In this document: in pieces, positions 37,095 to 46,138 of the stretch
Position numbering within the stretch: position 1 is the stretch's first letter
How the letters are laid out: every line of letters begins with the position of its first letter
Source of the DNA: Nitrospiraceae bacterium
GTDB taxonomy: Bacteria; Nitrospirota; Thermodesulfovibrionia; Thermodesulfovibrionales; UBA1546
Direction of reading: 5' to 3'
Assembly: GCA_021373015.1 (NCBI GenBank)
Contig: JAJFTJ010000021.1
Location: 43,545-107,544 of the forward strand
Length of the DNA: 64,000 nt
Program-made: the position numbers and the translations under genes
Notes under the pieces: generated by a model
The model's database searches: none
What the model was told of the DNA's origin: nothing
Seen by the model: the letters and a program-made list of their open reading frames with translations, nothing else

Positions 37095-39019
37095 TAAATA
37101 ATTTCCCCCATGCCGCTTATATCATAACCTCCAAGGTTTCTCACAGAACTTCTGAACTCGTCATCTTCTCTAATTATCTTCAAAATTGATTGAATTAACC
37201 CGCCTTCATAAAACTCTGCTGGTATTGCAAGGTCATATCTTTCTTTTGCAATAGGAATAAAATCCAGATCCAGCGCCTTTGCAGCAGCAAAGATTGCAAG
37301 TCCTGCATCAGCCATGTTTGTAAGCACAGCAGATGCAACTCCCATATGGGTATATTCTTCTACTTTATATCCATTTACATCATCAGCCCTTATGCCCAGT
37401 TCATTCAGATTTTTGTCAGTCAAAAGTCTCGTGCCTGAACCTGCCTGCCTGTTCATAAAAATAATATCTTTTCTGAGCAGATCTTTAAATCCTTTTATCT
37501 TTTTAGGGTTGCCCTTTGGCACAACAAGCCCCTGATCTCTATGAACCAGATTAACAAGAAATATCTTTTTGCCGGAGAGCAGCCGCTTTATAAAAGGCAG
37601 ATTATACTCACCAGTTGCTTCATCGAGAAGATGTGTTCCTGCCAGATGGCATTCGCCTCTTTTTAACGCCATCAACCCTCCCATGGAGCCGACATGCGCT
37701 GAAGAAAGCGAAAGATTCGAATATCTCTTTCTCAAAATATTGCCAAGCAGATCAAGTGTAATATCATGGCTTCCTATGCAGACAAGAGTATTCTCTATCT
37801 CCTTTTTTGTTCTAAAGAGTTCTACATCCACTTCAGAGCCTGAACCCAAGCCTTCAGACATTGATGGTATTCTCATGATCCCGTCTGCCCGCACAAGCGA
37901 CATAATCACCCCTGCGCCCCTTGCCAGAGGAGTTGCTATAAAATTATCTCCAACCTTGCCGACCTTTACTCTTAGAAATTCTTCCTGTCCGAGACTTGAT
38001 GCTATCTGTCTTGACAGTTTTGCCTTTAATGTCTCTGATATCTCCGAATCTAACCCTAGCCATTTCTTTATAACAGGTTTTCCAAAAAGATTGAGCGCTA
38101 AAAATGCAGAAACAGAATAACCCGGGATGCCTAAAACAGGTTTGTTATTAACCCATCCAAGCATTAACGGCTTCCCAGGTTTTATATTTACACCGTGAAG
38201 GATAACCTCTCCTATTTCGCTTATTGCCCTTGAGGTAAAATCCTCGCTGCCGGCAGATGCGCCTGCATTAACAACAACCATATCAGATTTTTTGCATGCC
38301 TCGAGAATTGTCTTCTTTAATTCATCAAGATTGTCAGGGACGATGTTAAATCTTATTGCATTTCCGCCCCACTCATTGATAAATCCTCCAAGCATCCTTG
38401 AGTTGTACTCTATGATATCGCCTTTTTTTAAATTCGTTCCTGGTTCGACGATCTCTGTCCCTGTAGGGATAACAGCAACATCAGGTTTTTTTCTTACGCT
38501 GACCTCGGTGTGTCCTCCTGCAAGCATTGCGCCTATATCAAATGGCCTTATCTTCTGATTTTCAGGGAGTATAAGCTCTGTAGCGACAATATCCTCACCT
38601 ATTACTCTCACATTCTGCCATGGGGTTACAGGCGCAGATATTTCAATGTATTCTCCCTTGCCATCTTTAAAAACATTTATATCCTCGATCATTATCACTG
38701 AATTAAAACCATCAGGGATTGGATCTCCTGTATCAACATAAACAGCCTGCTCCTTAATCTTCAGCTTTTTTTGAGATCTTTCTGAAGCCCCGAATGTTTC
38801 AGAAAATTTTACTGCATAGCCGTCCATTGCAGAGGCATGATAAAAAGGCGCTGACAGCTTTGCATAAACAGGAGAAGCTGTTATTCTTCCCTGCGAATCA
38901 ATGACCTTAATTGTTTCTTTTCCTAAAGGTTTAAAAAGACTTTCTGTTTTCAGCCTGCCGAACCATTTTTTAGCAGCCTCATCAAGAGAAACAGTGTTCA
39001 GATAAAGCTCACGCTTCAA
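37085..39019 (-). CDS. MoeA-type molybdotransferase fused to a C-terminal PBP-like domain
   Basis: The 644-residue protein has a MoeA part (residues ~1-405) with SAMDGYAVKF, PIPDGFNSVIMIED, AVIPTGTEIV and GIPGYSVSAF. A C-terminal periplasmic-binding-like (LysR/TOBE-related) domain follows (~410-640) with SHDITLDLLGNIL and VPKGNPKKIKGFKDL. This fused form is known in bacteria and archaea. It is thought to insert or choose Mo/W for the cofactor; the C-terminal domain may bind oxyanion or regulate. A second, normal MoeA lies at 55411-56682. Confidence 0.9.
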   Translation of the reverse strand: MKRELYLNTVSLDEAAKKWFGRLKTESLFKPLGKETIKVIDSQGRITASPVYAKLSAPFYHASAMDGYAVKFSETFGASERSQKKLKIKEQAVYVDTGDPIPDGFNSVIMIEDINVFKDGKGEYIEISAPVTPWQNVRVIGEDIVATELILPENQKIRPFDIGAMLAGGHTEVSVRKKPDVAVIPTGTEIVEPGTNLKKGDIIEYNSRMLGGFINEWGGNAIRFNIVPDNLDELKKTILEACKKSDMVVVNAGASAGSEDFTSRAISEIGEVILHGVNIKPGKPLMLGWVNNKPVLGIPGYSVSAFLALNLFGKPVIKKWLGLDSEISETLKAKLSRQIASSLGQEEFLRVKVGKVGDNFIATPLARGAGVIMSLVRADGIMRIPSMSEGLGSGSEVDVELFRTKKEIENTLVCIGSHDITLDLLGNILRKRYSNLSLSSAHVGSMGGLMALKRGECHLAGTHLLDEATGEYNLPFIKRLLSGKKIFLVNLVHRDQGLVVPKGNPKKIKGFKDLLRKDIIFMNRQAGSGTRLLTDKNLNELGIRADDVNGYKVEEYTHMGVASAVLTNMADAGLAIFAAAKALDLDFIPIAKERYDLAIPAEFYEGGLIQSILKIIREDDEFRSSVRNLGGYDISGMGEIIYQD

Positions 39020-39157
39020 TCAAGCCCCCATTGTTTAAGTTAAGATTTAAGAATTAAATAATATCTTAATTAAGCAGACTAACGCAATAAAACGATATGG
39101 AAAACGTCACCAGCTTTTTGATATTGCTGATTTATTGAAAGCCTAAACCTTACTCCC

Positions 39158-41209
39158 TTAATGTTTATCCAGCATATCTCTCACCTTTTTTAAAAGTTCT
39201 GTGGGAGAAAGAGGTTTTGATATAAAATTTATGCCTTCTTTAAGGATACCTTTTTGTTCAATTAAATCTGCAGAATATCCGCTTACAAAAAGAACCTTTG
39301 TATCAGGTTTAATTTTCATTATTTCTTCGTAAACTTCTTTCCCGCTCTTTTTAGGCATAATAACATCTGCTATCACAAGCTGAATCTCATCCTTGTGCTT
39401 CTCAAATTTATCAACAGCGTCCTGTCCTTCAACAGCCTCTATGATCTGATAGCCGAATTCTTCAAGAACAAATCTCGAAAGGTCTCTTACATCAGCATCA
39501 TCTTCTGCCAGAAGCAGTGTCTCTGTGCCTCTTTGCGGGGCATTGACTTCCTCATGCTTTATTGCTTCTGCTTTTGATTTGACAAGAGGCAAATATATCC
39601 TAAATATCGTTCCCTCACCATGTTCACTGTAAGCATTTATATAACCCCCATGTTTTCTCACAATCCCGTAAACAATTGAAAGCCCCAATCCTGTGCCCTT
39701 GCCTACTTCCTTTGTTGTAAAAAAAGGTTCGAATATCTTGTCTTTTATCTCAGGATCAATTCCTCCTCCAGTATCTGCAACTGAAAGGAGCGCATATTCC
39801 CCTGGTTCTCCGTATCCAAATGTTTTTACAAGAAGTTCATCCATCTTTACAAATTCTGTCTTTATGATTAACTTTCCTCCATTTGGCATCTCATCTCTGG
39901 CATTTGTTGCAAGATTCATCAATATCTGTTCTATCTGGCTGAAATCCGCATTAATTATCAGATCAGTTTTGTAAAGAGCTATTTTTAGTTCAATATCCTC
40001 GCCAAGAATGCTCGCAAGAAGTTTGCCTATCCTGCCTATTATGTCATTGAGATTTACAGGTTGAAGATCGGTTATCTGTTTTCTGCTGAACGAAAGCAGT
40101 CCATGCGTCAAATTTGTTGCCCTCTGAGTTGATAGAAGTATGCTATCAACGAAATTTCTCAGAGGATTGCCCTTTTCCATTTTTATCTGGATCAAACTCG
40201 CATAACCTAATATTGCTGTGAGTATGTTATTGAAATCATGCGCAATCCCTCCTGCAAGCTGTCCGACCGCCTCCATTTTCTGGGAATGCCTTAACTGTTC
40301 TTCGAGCTTTTTCTTTTCATCTTCATCATATTTGCGTTTTGTAATATCTCGCAGCACTGCAACAACATAATCCTTTTTATTATAGGGCACATACTTTGCA
40401 CTTATCTCTACAGGAAAAATAGAGTTGTCCTTGCGCTTATTACCGCCTTCGAAAACTATCTTATTGCCGTTCTTTTTGATTTTTTCTAGCATTGTTTTCC
40501 ATTTTTCATCGTCAGTAACACTTATATCTATATCCATTACTTTTTTGCCAAGCAATTCTTCCTGTGTATAGCCGAGGCTTTTGCAGGCATTATCATTTAC
40601 AGTCAGGAATCTGCCTGTCTCGGCTTCTATTACAAAAATAGAATCACTCGACTGGTTTAAAAGATCCTGGAACAGAATCAGCTGTTCCTCCATTCTCTTT
40701 CTATTTGTGATCTCCTCGTTCAGATTCTTAACTTCTTCCTCTAGTTTCGAGGCAACAACAAGGCTGTATTTTCTTAAAAATTCCTCCTCCTCAGTTATAA
40801 GCTCCGCTGTAAGTGATTTCCTCTGTTTCCCTTTGCGCTTCTTAATGTCCTGCAGTATGCCGTTTAGTTCATCCCAGAATTCTTCGGAGTCTTTAGGTTT
40901 TATCATAAATGCTTCAGCGCCTATAGAAATCGCAAGCTCTGCTTCTTTAAAACCCGTATATACCGCTGAATAAAAAACAAATGGGATAGAACTCAGAGTT
41001 TTGATTTTTTTAATTTCTCTTAAAAAATGAAATCCGTCCATCTTAGGCATCAGGGCATCTGAGATTATTACATCAGGTTTTGCAGTTCTTGCTTTTTTTA
41101 ATCCATCTTCTCCGTCCACAGCCTCTATGACTTCACATTTATGTTTTTCAAGGTTATATTTCAGGATTTTTCTGTCATCTGCATTGTCTTCAACAATTAA
41201 AACCTTCAT
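39158..41209 (-). CDS. Hybrid REC-PAS-histidine kinase-REC
   Basis: The 683-residue soluble protein has an N-terminal receiver (phospho-Asp in [16 protein letters not shown], about residue 51), a linker helix and a PAS domain (~180-300). A HisKA follows with the site [14 protein letters not shown], then an HATPase (~330-540) and a C-terminal receiver (~560-680, [13 protein letters not shown]). It has no membrane segment. Together with the two neighbouring genes it forms a phosphorelay cluster. Signal and target are unknown. Confidence 0.93.
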   Translation of the reverse strand: MKVLIVEDNADDRKILKYNLEKHKCEVIEAVDGEDGLKKARTAKPDVIISDALMPKMDGFHFLREIKKIKTLSSIPFVFYSAVYTGFKEAELAISIGAEAFMIKPKDSEEFWDELNGILQDIKKRKGKQRKSLTAELITEEEEFLRKYSLVVASKLEEEVKNLNEEITNRKRMEEQLILFQDLLNQSSDSIFVIEAETGRFLTVNDNACKSLGYTQEELLGKKVMDIDISVTDDEKWKTMLEKIKKNGNKIVFEGGNKRKDNSIFPVEISAKYVPYNKKDYVVAVLRDITKRKYDEDEKKKLEEQLRHSQKMEAVGQLAGGIAHDFNNILTAILGYASLIQIKMEKGNPLRNFVDSILLSTQRATNLTHGLLSFSRKQITDLQPVNLNDIIGRIGKLLASILGEDIELKIALYKTDLIINADFSQIEQILMNLATNARDEMPNGGKLIIKTEFVKMDELLVKTFGYGEPGEYALLSVADTGGGIDPEIKDKIFEPFFTTKEVGKGTGLGLSIVYGIVRKHGGYINAYSEHGEGTIFRIYLPLVKSKAEAIKHEEVNAPQRGTETLLLAEDDADVRDLSRFVLEEFGYQIIEAVEGQDAVDKFEKHKDEIQLVIADVIMPKKSGKEVYEEIMKIKPDTKVLFVSGYSADLIEQKGILKEGINFISKPLSPTELLKKVRDMLDKH

Positions 41210-41224
41210 ATCACACCTCCAATG

Positions 41225-41602
41225 CTACTTACTACTTGACCCTTTGATAATTTCATGTATTTTATCTATTATCGTCAACGGATCAATCGGTTTTTCCAGA
41301 TACCCGTTGCACCCTGCTTCCATGACTTTTTCCCTGTCTCCTGTCATTGCATAGGATGTAATAGCTATTATAGGAATACTGCCGTCAAAATCAGACTGCC
41401 TTATTTTTTTTGTTGTCTCGATGCCGTCAATGCCCGGGAGGTTAATGTCCATGATAATAAAATAAGGCTTTATTTTTCTTGTCAGCTCAAAACCTTCTTC
41501 GCCTGTTTTTGCAGATGTGACATCATATCCGCCGCGTTCAAGCGCATAGGTTATCAGACGGAGATTGTCCTCATTGTCCTCTATAACTAATACTGTCTTC
41601 AT
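41225..41602 (-). CDS. Single-domain response regulator
   Basis: The 125-residue protein is a CheY-like receiver with phospho-Asp in FIIMDINLPGIDGIETTKKI and Lys in YLEKPIDPLT. There is no output domain. The start overlaps the end of the kinase gene 41599-44226 by 4 bases; the hybrid kinase follows after 15 bases. It is a likely relay partner between the two. Confidence 0.94.
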   Translation of the reverse strand: MKTVLVIEDNEDNLRLITYALERGGYDVTSAKTGEEGFELTRKIKPYFIIMDINLPGIDGIETTKKIRQSDFDGSIPIIAITSYAMTGDREKVMEAGCNGYLEKPIDPLTIIDKIHEIIKGSSSK

Positions 41603-44226
41603 AGGGTTACCGGAATCCTTATCGTAAACCTGCTCCCCTTGCCTTCCTTGCTTTCTACCATTATCCCACCTTTTAAGATATCCTGCACCAGTTTTTTTGT
41701 TAAATATAAACCAAGCCCTGTTCCTGAAACTGTTGACTTTAGATGCGAGTCCAGACGAGTAAATGCTGAAAAAAGCCTCGGGATATCCTCTTCTTTAATT
41801 CCTATCCCTGTATCTTCAACTGAGATTTCGATAAAACTTGGAGTAACGAATGTAGATTTTACGCTCACGCTTCCTTTTTCTGTAAACTTAACTGCATTGC
41901 TGATCAGATTCATTACAGCCTGAAGGAGTCTTCGCTTGTCTGTGTGCATTATCTGATGAATTGATTCAACCTTAAGCTTAAGCTTTTTATCTTGAATCTC
42001 ATGTTTTAGAACATTTACTGCCTCTTGAATTACAGGATCAAGATCAAAGTCTTCGATATTTATGTCTATCATTCCCGCCTCAATCTTTGAAACATCTATC
42101 ACGTCGTTAATAAGCGCAAGCAGATGCTTGCCTGACCTCAAGACAGAAGAAAGATTCTGCTTTTGTTCTTTGTTCAAAGGTCCCATCCATTCATTAAGAA
42201 TAATGCTCGAAAACCCTATGACCGAATTTAAAGGCGTCCTGAGTTCATGGCTCATGCTGGCAATGAACATGGATTTGAGGCGGTCAAGTTCTTTAAGTTT
42301 AGCATTGGCTTCTGTAAGTTCTGCTGTGCGCTCTTTAATTTTTTCTTCCATCTCAGTATATGCTTCTTGAAGCGCTTCTTCTGTGTGCCTACGCTCGGTG
42401 ATATCTCTTGCTGTAGACAAAGCTCCTATAACAGTTCCACTTAAATCTTTAAGAACACGGCACCACCAAGCCAAAAGACGCCTTTCTCCATCCCTTCGTC
42501 GCTGCCAGCTTTCAACATAAATAATATCCTCGCTTCCAGCAAATAAAGGGCTGACCATGTTGTAAGTCTTTTGTTCCCCCTCAAAATATAAATCTGCTTC
42601 TTTTCCAATGACATCATCACCAAAAAATTCATAACCTGCTTTGTTTGCCCATGTATATATTTTGTTGTTGTCAACTTCCATAATAATATCTGGAATTGCA
42701 GCCAGTATTGCCTCGGTTCTTAGAGTTATGGACCGCAACGCCTCTTCTGCTCTCTTCCGTTCGGTGATGTCAGTGATTGAGGCAATCATGCCTGAGATAT
42801 TTCCTTTTACATCATGAAGCGGTGCAGCATTTATGGATAATAGTGTTTTTGTCTTATCAAAATGCTCAATAGCATGCTCTATGTTAAAAACTGGCTGTTT
42901 GGTTCGCATTACTTTGGCAAACGGGAGTTCTTCTTCTGGAAAAAAGTTTCCGTCAATTGCTGCTATATTCCATGCAGGATCATTATAAGTTCGTTCTGCA
43001 AGCTTGCTTTTTTCCAGCCTTAAAATTGCCTCAGCAGTCTTATTGGCAAATGTTATCTTCCCGTTATAATCAACAATGGTAATTCCTTCTGGAATAGTTT
43101 CAATGATACTAGACAACCTTTCTTCCTTTTTAAGCAATGTTGCTTCAATTCTTCTACGGCGGATTATATTAGAAAGCAAAGCAATGATAATCAATGCAAA
43201 AAGCAAAAAAACACAAATAACAGACCAGACCAGAAGCTCATTTGCACGATAGAACGAATAAGGCCTGTTTTTGATGATGCTTCCCTTAGGAAGATATTCT
43301 TCATCAATTCCCCATCTCTTCATCCCAGCATAATCGAACATATATTTGTTGGGGCTTTGTTTTAAAACTTGTATTTTTTCAATAGGCTCTCCGTTTAAAA
43401 TACGCAGTGCCATTTTTGCCGCTGTCTCACCCTGATAAAAGCCGCTCACAACCATTCCGCCGACAACACCAAGACCTACCCTGTCACCGGTAACAACAAA
43501 ACAAGGGACACTGCTTGATTTTGTAAGCAGCTCTACGCTTTCCTGCACACTAAATACATGGCCTGTCTTATCCTTAAAATGCGCCAGAAGAAGCACAAGG
43601 CTGTCGTCTTCCAATCTGCCAAGTTTTTCCTGCATTTCTTTCATTGTCATATTACCCAAAGACAGAAAAACAAATTTTGCCCTATTCTGAAATTCAGGAA
43701 TAAGACCACGCACTATATTTTCATGGGCAATACCTGTTTTTGTTCGGTCGCTGACAACAATAACCTGTTTTGCGGAAGGTCTGAGTTTTAGTGCAACCTC
43801 TATTGATGCTTTGTAATCTATGACCTCTATAACACCTGTTATCTTCTTCTGTCCTTTGAGCATTGAATCTTTATAATCATTTATTCCGCAGAATACAACA
43901 GGCACGCCAAAAAAGAGCTTATTGCGGTATTTTTTTATAAACTCAAATGCATCATTGTCAGAAACAAGAATCAAGTCAAATCTATCTCTGGAGAACTTAT
44001 GCTTGAAAAGTTTATATACATTCAGCAAATGTTGTTTGTCAAAAACTCGTTTTGTATCAAGATATTCGCAATGAAGTTGAATATTAGGACTCGCATTAAA
44101 TACTGACTTAATGCCTTCCATCTCAAGGTCTGACCATAGATAACCGGGATTATAAGAATTGATTATCAGGACATGCTTTTTTTCAGTTGTATCTTTTGCA
44201 TCCGGCAAACTTGGAATGAAAAACAA
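41599..44226 (-). CDS. Sensor histidine kinase with ABC-type substrate-binding input domain
   Basis: The protein is about 875 residues or longer. The N-terminal part (residues ~15-320) is an ABC_sub_bind-like sensor (HVLIINSYNPGYLWSDLEM, GLIPEFQNRAKFVFLSLGNMT). One membrane helix is at ~335-358, then PAS (~375-490), PAS (~500-625), HisKA (SMSHELRTPLNSVIG) and HATPase. The periplasmic domain should sense a small ligand. The start is unsure: TTG at 44226 leaves an incomplete signal peptide, while the same frame stays open upstream to about 44330 and encodes a charged and hydrophobic leader without a start codon (see finding). Confidence 0.85.
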   Translation of the reverse strand: MFFIPSLPDAKDTTEKKHVLIINSYNPGYLWSDLEMEGIKSVFNASPNIQLHCEYLDTKRVFDKQHLLNVYKLFKHKFSRDRFDLILVSDNDAFEFIKKYRNKLFFGVPVVFCGINDYKDSMLKGQKKITGVIEVIDYKASIEVALKLRPSAKQVIVVSDRTKTGIAHENIVRGLIPEFQNRAKFVFLSLGNMTMKEMQEKLGRLEDDSLVLLLAHFKDKTGHVFSVQESVELLTKSSSVPCFVVTGDRVGLGVVGGMVVSGFYQGETAAKMALRILNGEPIEKIQVLKQSPNKYMFDYAGMKRWGIDEEYLPKGSIIKNRPYSFYRANELLVWSVICVFLLFALIIIALLSNIIRRRRIEATLLKKEERLSSIIETIPEGITIVDYNGKITFANKTAEAILRLEKSKLAERTYNDPAWNIAAIDGNFFPEEELPFAKVMRTKQPVFNIEHAIEHFDKTKTLLSINAAPLHDVKGNISGMIASITDITERKRAEEALRSITLRTEAILAAIPDIIMEVDNNKIYTWANKAGYEFFGDDVIGKEADLYFEGEQKTYNMVSPLFAGSEDIIYVESWQRRRDGERRLLAWWCRVLKDLSGTVIGALSTARDITERRHTEEALQEAYTEMEEKIKERTAELTEANAKLKELDRLKSMFIASMSHELRTPLNSVIGFSSIILNEWMGPLNKEQKQNLSSVLRSGKHLLALINDVIDVSKIEAGMIDINIEDFDLDPVIQEAVNVLKHEIQDKKLKLKVESIHQIMHTDKRRLLQAVMNLISNAVKFTEKGSVSVKSTFVTPSFIEISVEDTGIGIKEEDIPRLFSAFTRLDSHLKSTVSGTGLGLYLTKKLVQDILKGGIMVESKEGKGSRFTIRIPVTL

Positions 44227-44390
44227 TACAAAGAAGATGTTTACAGCAAACAGGATACGAATAAAACAGAAAGGATTCCGAAAATTCTTAGGAGAAACTA
44301 TACTTGCTGATATATTTATCCCATTACAATACTCCTATCAAATCAAAAAATCATTGTCAAAACATATCAGAACATTTTTAAATTATATGT

Positions 44391-45431
44391 TCAGTCCTCA
44401 TCTGCGCTTCTGAATATCGCAAATACCGAGAAGAAAAGAGCAAGAATAAGAGGACCTATTATGAACCCGATAATGCCAAAGGCGCTAAGGCCTCCAATAA
44501 TACTGAATAGCACAAAAAGCGTGGGGATCTTTGTCCTGCCGCTCACTATTATCGGCCTGAGCATATTGTCTATTATTCCTATTACAAGAGTGCCGAAAAC
44601 AAGAAGGGCTATGCCTTTTGCATAGCTTCCTGTTGTAATGAGGTAAATACCAACCGGACCCCAGACAACAAAGGTTCCAAGAACAGGGAGAAATGATACA
44701 ACAGCCATAACAGCTCCCCATAATACAGGCGAACTTATGTTAAGGGCGAAAAAGGCAAACCCTCCCATAACTCCCTGAATCAATGAGACCATAACACCGC
44801 CGTACAGAGTTGATATTACCATATCTGTTATTTCTCTCCCGAGTCTTTGTTTCTGCTCATCTGAAAAAGGCAGGTAGTATTTTATTGTTTCCAGAAAATC
44901 CGGGCCGTCTTTCAAAAAAAAGAAAAGCGCAAAAATCATGAAAACAAAGTCCAGAATCAAGCCTGTAATGTTTTTTATCCAGTCTGAAAAATGAGCCACT
45001 ACACTTTGTCCGTATGCTTTTATATTGCCTGTTATGATATCTGCAGGAGAGACATTCTCCAAATCGAAATACGATTTGACTTTTGAAACAAAATGAGAAA
45101 CCCTTTCTGAAGCAAAAAAATCAGTTATGAATTCTATGACTCCTTTGTCAGTCTTCTCGGCAAGAGTCGTTAGTTCGTCTATGAGCAGAAGGAACAATGA
45201 CAGCAGAGGACCGATAATCACAAGTATCGCAATAAGAACAGTTATTGAAGATGCAACTATCTTTGACTTCACGAATTTAAGCACAAGCTTATACAAAGGA
45301 TAAAACACAATTGTGAAAACTGCAGCCCATATAAGCGATCCGATAAAAGGCTTTAATATAATATAAGTGAGATAACCTAGAACAACCAGTATGGAAACAG
45401 ATGTTAATACATAAAATCTATTAGACCTCAT
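44391..45431 (-). CDS. AI-2E family transporter (permease)
   Basis: The 346-residue membrane protein has the typical pattern of the AI-2E/UPF0118 family: two N-terminal helices (residues ~10-45), a long amphipathic region with a third helix (~60-80), and a C-terminal helix set with FSIIGGLSAFGIIGFIIGPLILALFF. Substrate is unknown for most members. The name does not mean autoinducer transport is shown. Confidence 0.9.
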   Translation of the reverse strand: MRSNRFYVLTSVSILVVLGYLTYIILKPFIGSLIWAAVFTIVFYPLYKLVLKFVKSKIVASSITVLIAILVIIGPLLSLFLLLIDELTTLAEKTDKGVIEFITDFFASERVSHFVSKVKSYFDLENVSPADIITGNIKAYGQSVVAHFSDWIKNITGLILDFVFMIFALFFFLKDGPDFLETIKYYLPFSDEQKQRLGREITDMVISTLYGGVMVSLIQGVMGGFAFFALNISSPVLWGAVMAVVSFLPVLGTFVVWGPVGIYLITTGSYAKGIALLVFGTLVIGIIDNMLRPIIVSGRTKIPTLFVLFSIIGGLSAFGIIGFIIGPLILALFFSVFAIFRSADED

Positions 45432-45471
45432 TTTATGTCTCCTTAAAGATTACATATATTAAGCTCATTTA

Positions 45472-46128
45472 TCACGCCTTTGACACAAATGTTTTAAAAA
45501 TCGCTTCTGATAATATGTCGTTCATTCTTTCAGGATGCCACTGCACCCCAAGAAGGAATGGATACTTTTCACTGCATATTGCTTCGATAATATTATCGTC
45601 AGAAACAGCTATCGCCTTTAGCTTATCTCCAAGCATTTTGACAGCCTGATGATGAAAGGAATTCACAGTATATTTACCTTCTTTGAAAAATTTGTTTTTC
45701 GAGATTTCCACGGAATGTCCTTGATCCTTGTGTTCCAGCGAATCATCGACCTGTGAATTTATATCCTGATACAAGCTTCCTCCTGTTGCAACATTAATAA
45801 GCTGCATTCCATAGCATATCCCGAGTATTGGCTTCCTTAATTTGATTATCTCATGAAAAAGAGAAATTTCAAAATCGCTCCTCTCCTTGCTGACAATATT
45901 AAGCGGGAAATCATTAGTTTCTTTGTAATATGAAGGTTCGAGATCACCGCCACCGGGAATAAGAAGTGCATCTATTAATTCAGCAAGCGTTTTGATATTT
46001 TTTGAAGGGGAAAGAATAACAGGACATCCGCCTGCTCTCTCAACAGCATCTGCATATTCCTTATTGAGTTTCAGAAGCTGTTTCTGACCAGATGCTGCAA
46101 TGTCTGAAGTTATGCCTATGATCGGCAT
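45472..46128 (-). CDS. Peptidase C26 / gamma-glutamyl-GABA hydrolase-like
   Basis: The 218-residue class I glutamine amidotransferase-like protein has the catalytic Cys in LGICYGMQLINVATGG and the His/Glu in QWHPERMND. It resembles PuuD-type gamma-glutamyl hydrolases, which act on gamma-glutamyl-GABA or related compounds. The exact substrate is not visible. It lies 10 bases after pheT on the same strand. Confidence 0.88.
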   Translation of the reverse strand: MPIIGITSDIAASGQKQLLKLNKEYADAVERAGGCPVILSPSKNIKTLAELIDALLIPGGGDLEPSYYKETNDFPLNIVSKERSDFEISLFHEIIKLRKPILGICYGMQLINVATGGSLYQDINSQVDDSLEHKDQGHSVEISKNKFFKEGKYTVNSFHHQAVKMLGDKLKAIAVSDDNIIEAICSEKYPFLLGVQWHPERMNDILSEAIFKTFVSKA

Positions 46129-46138
46129 AAATTATTCC

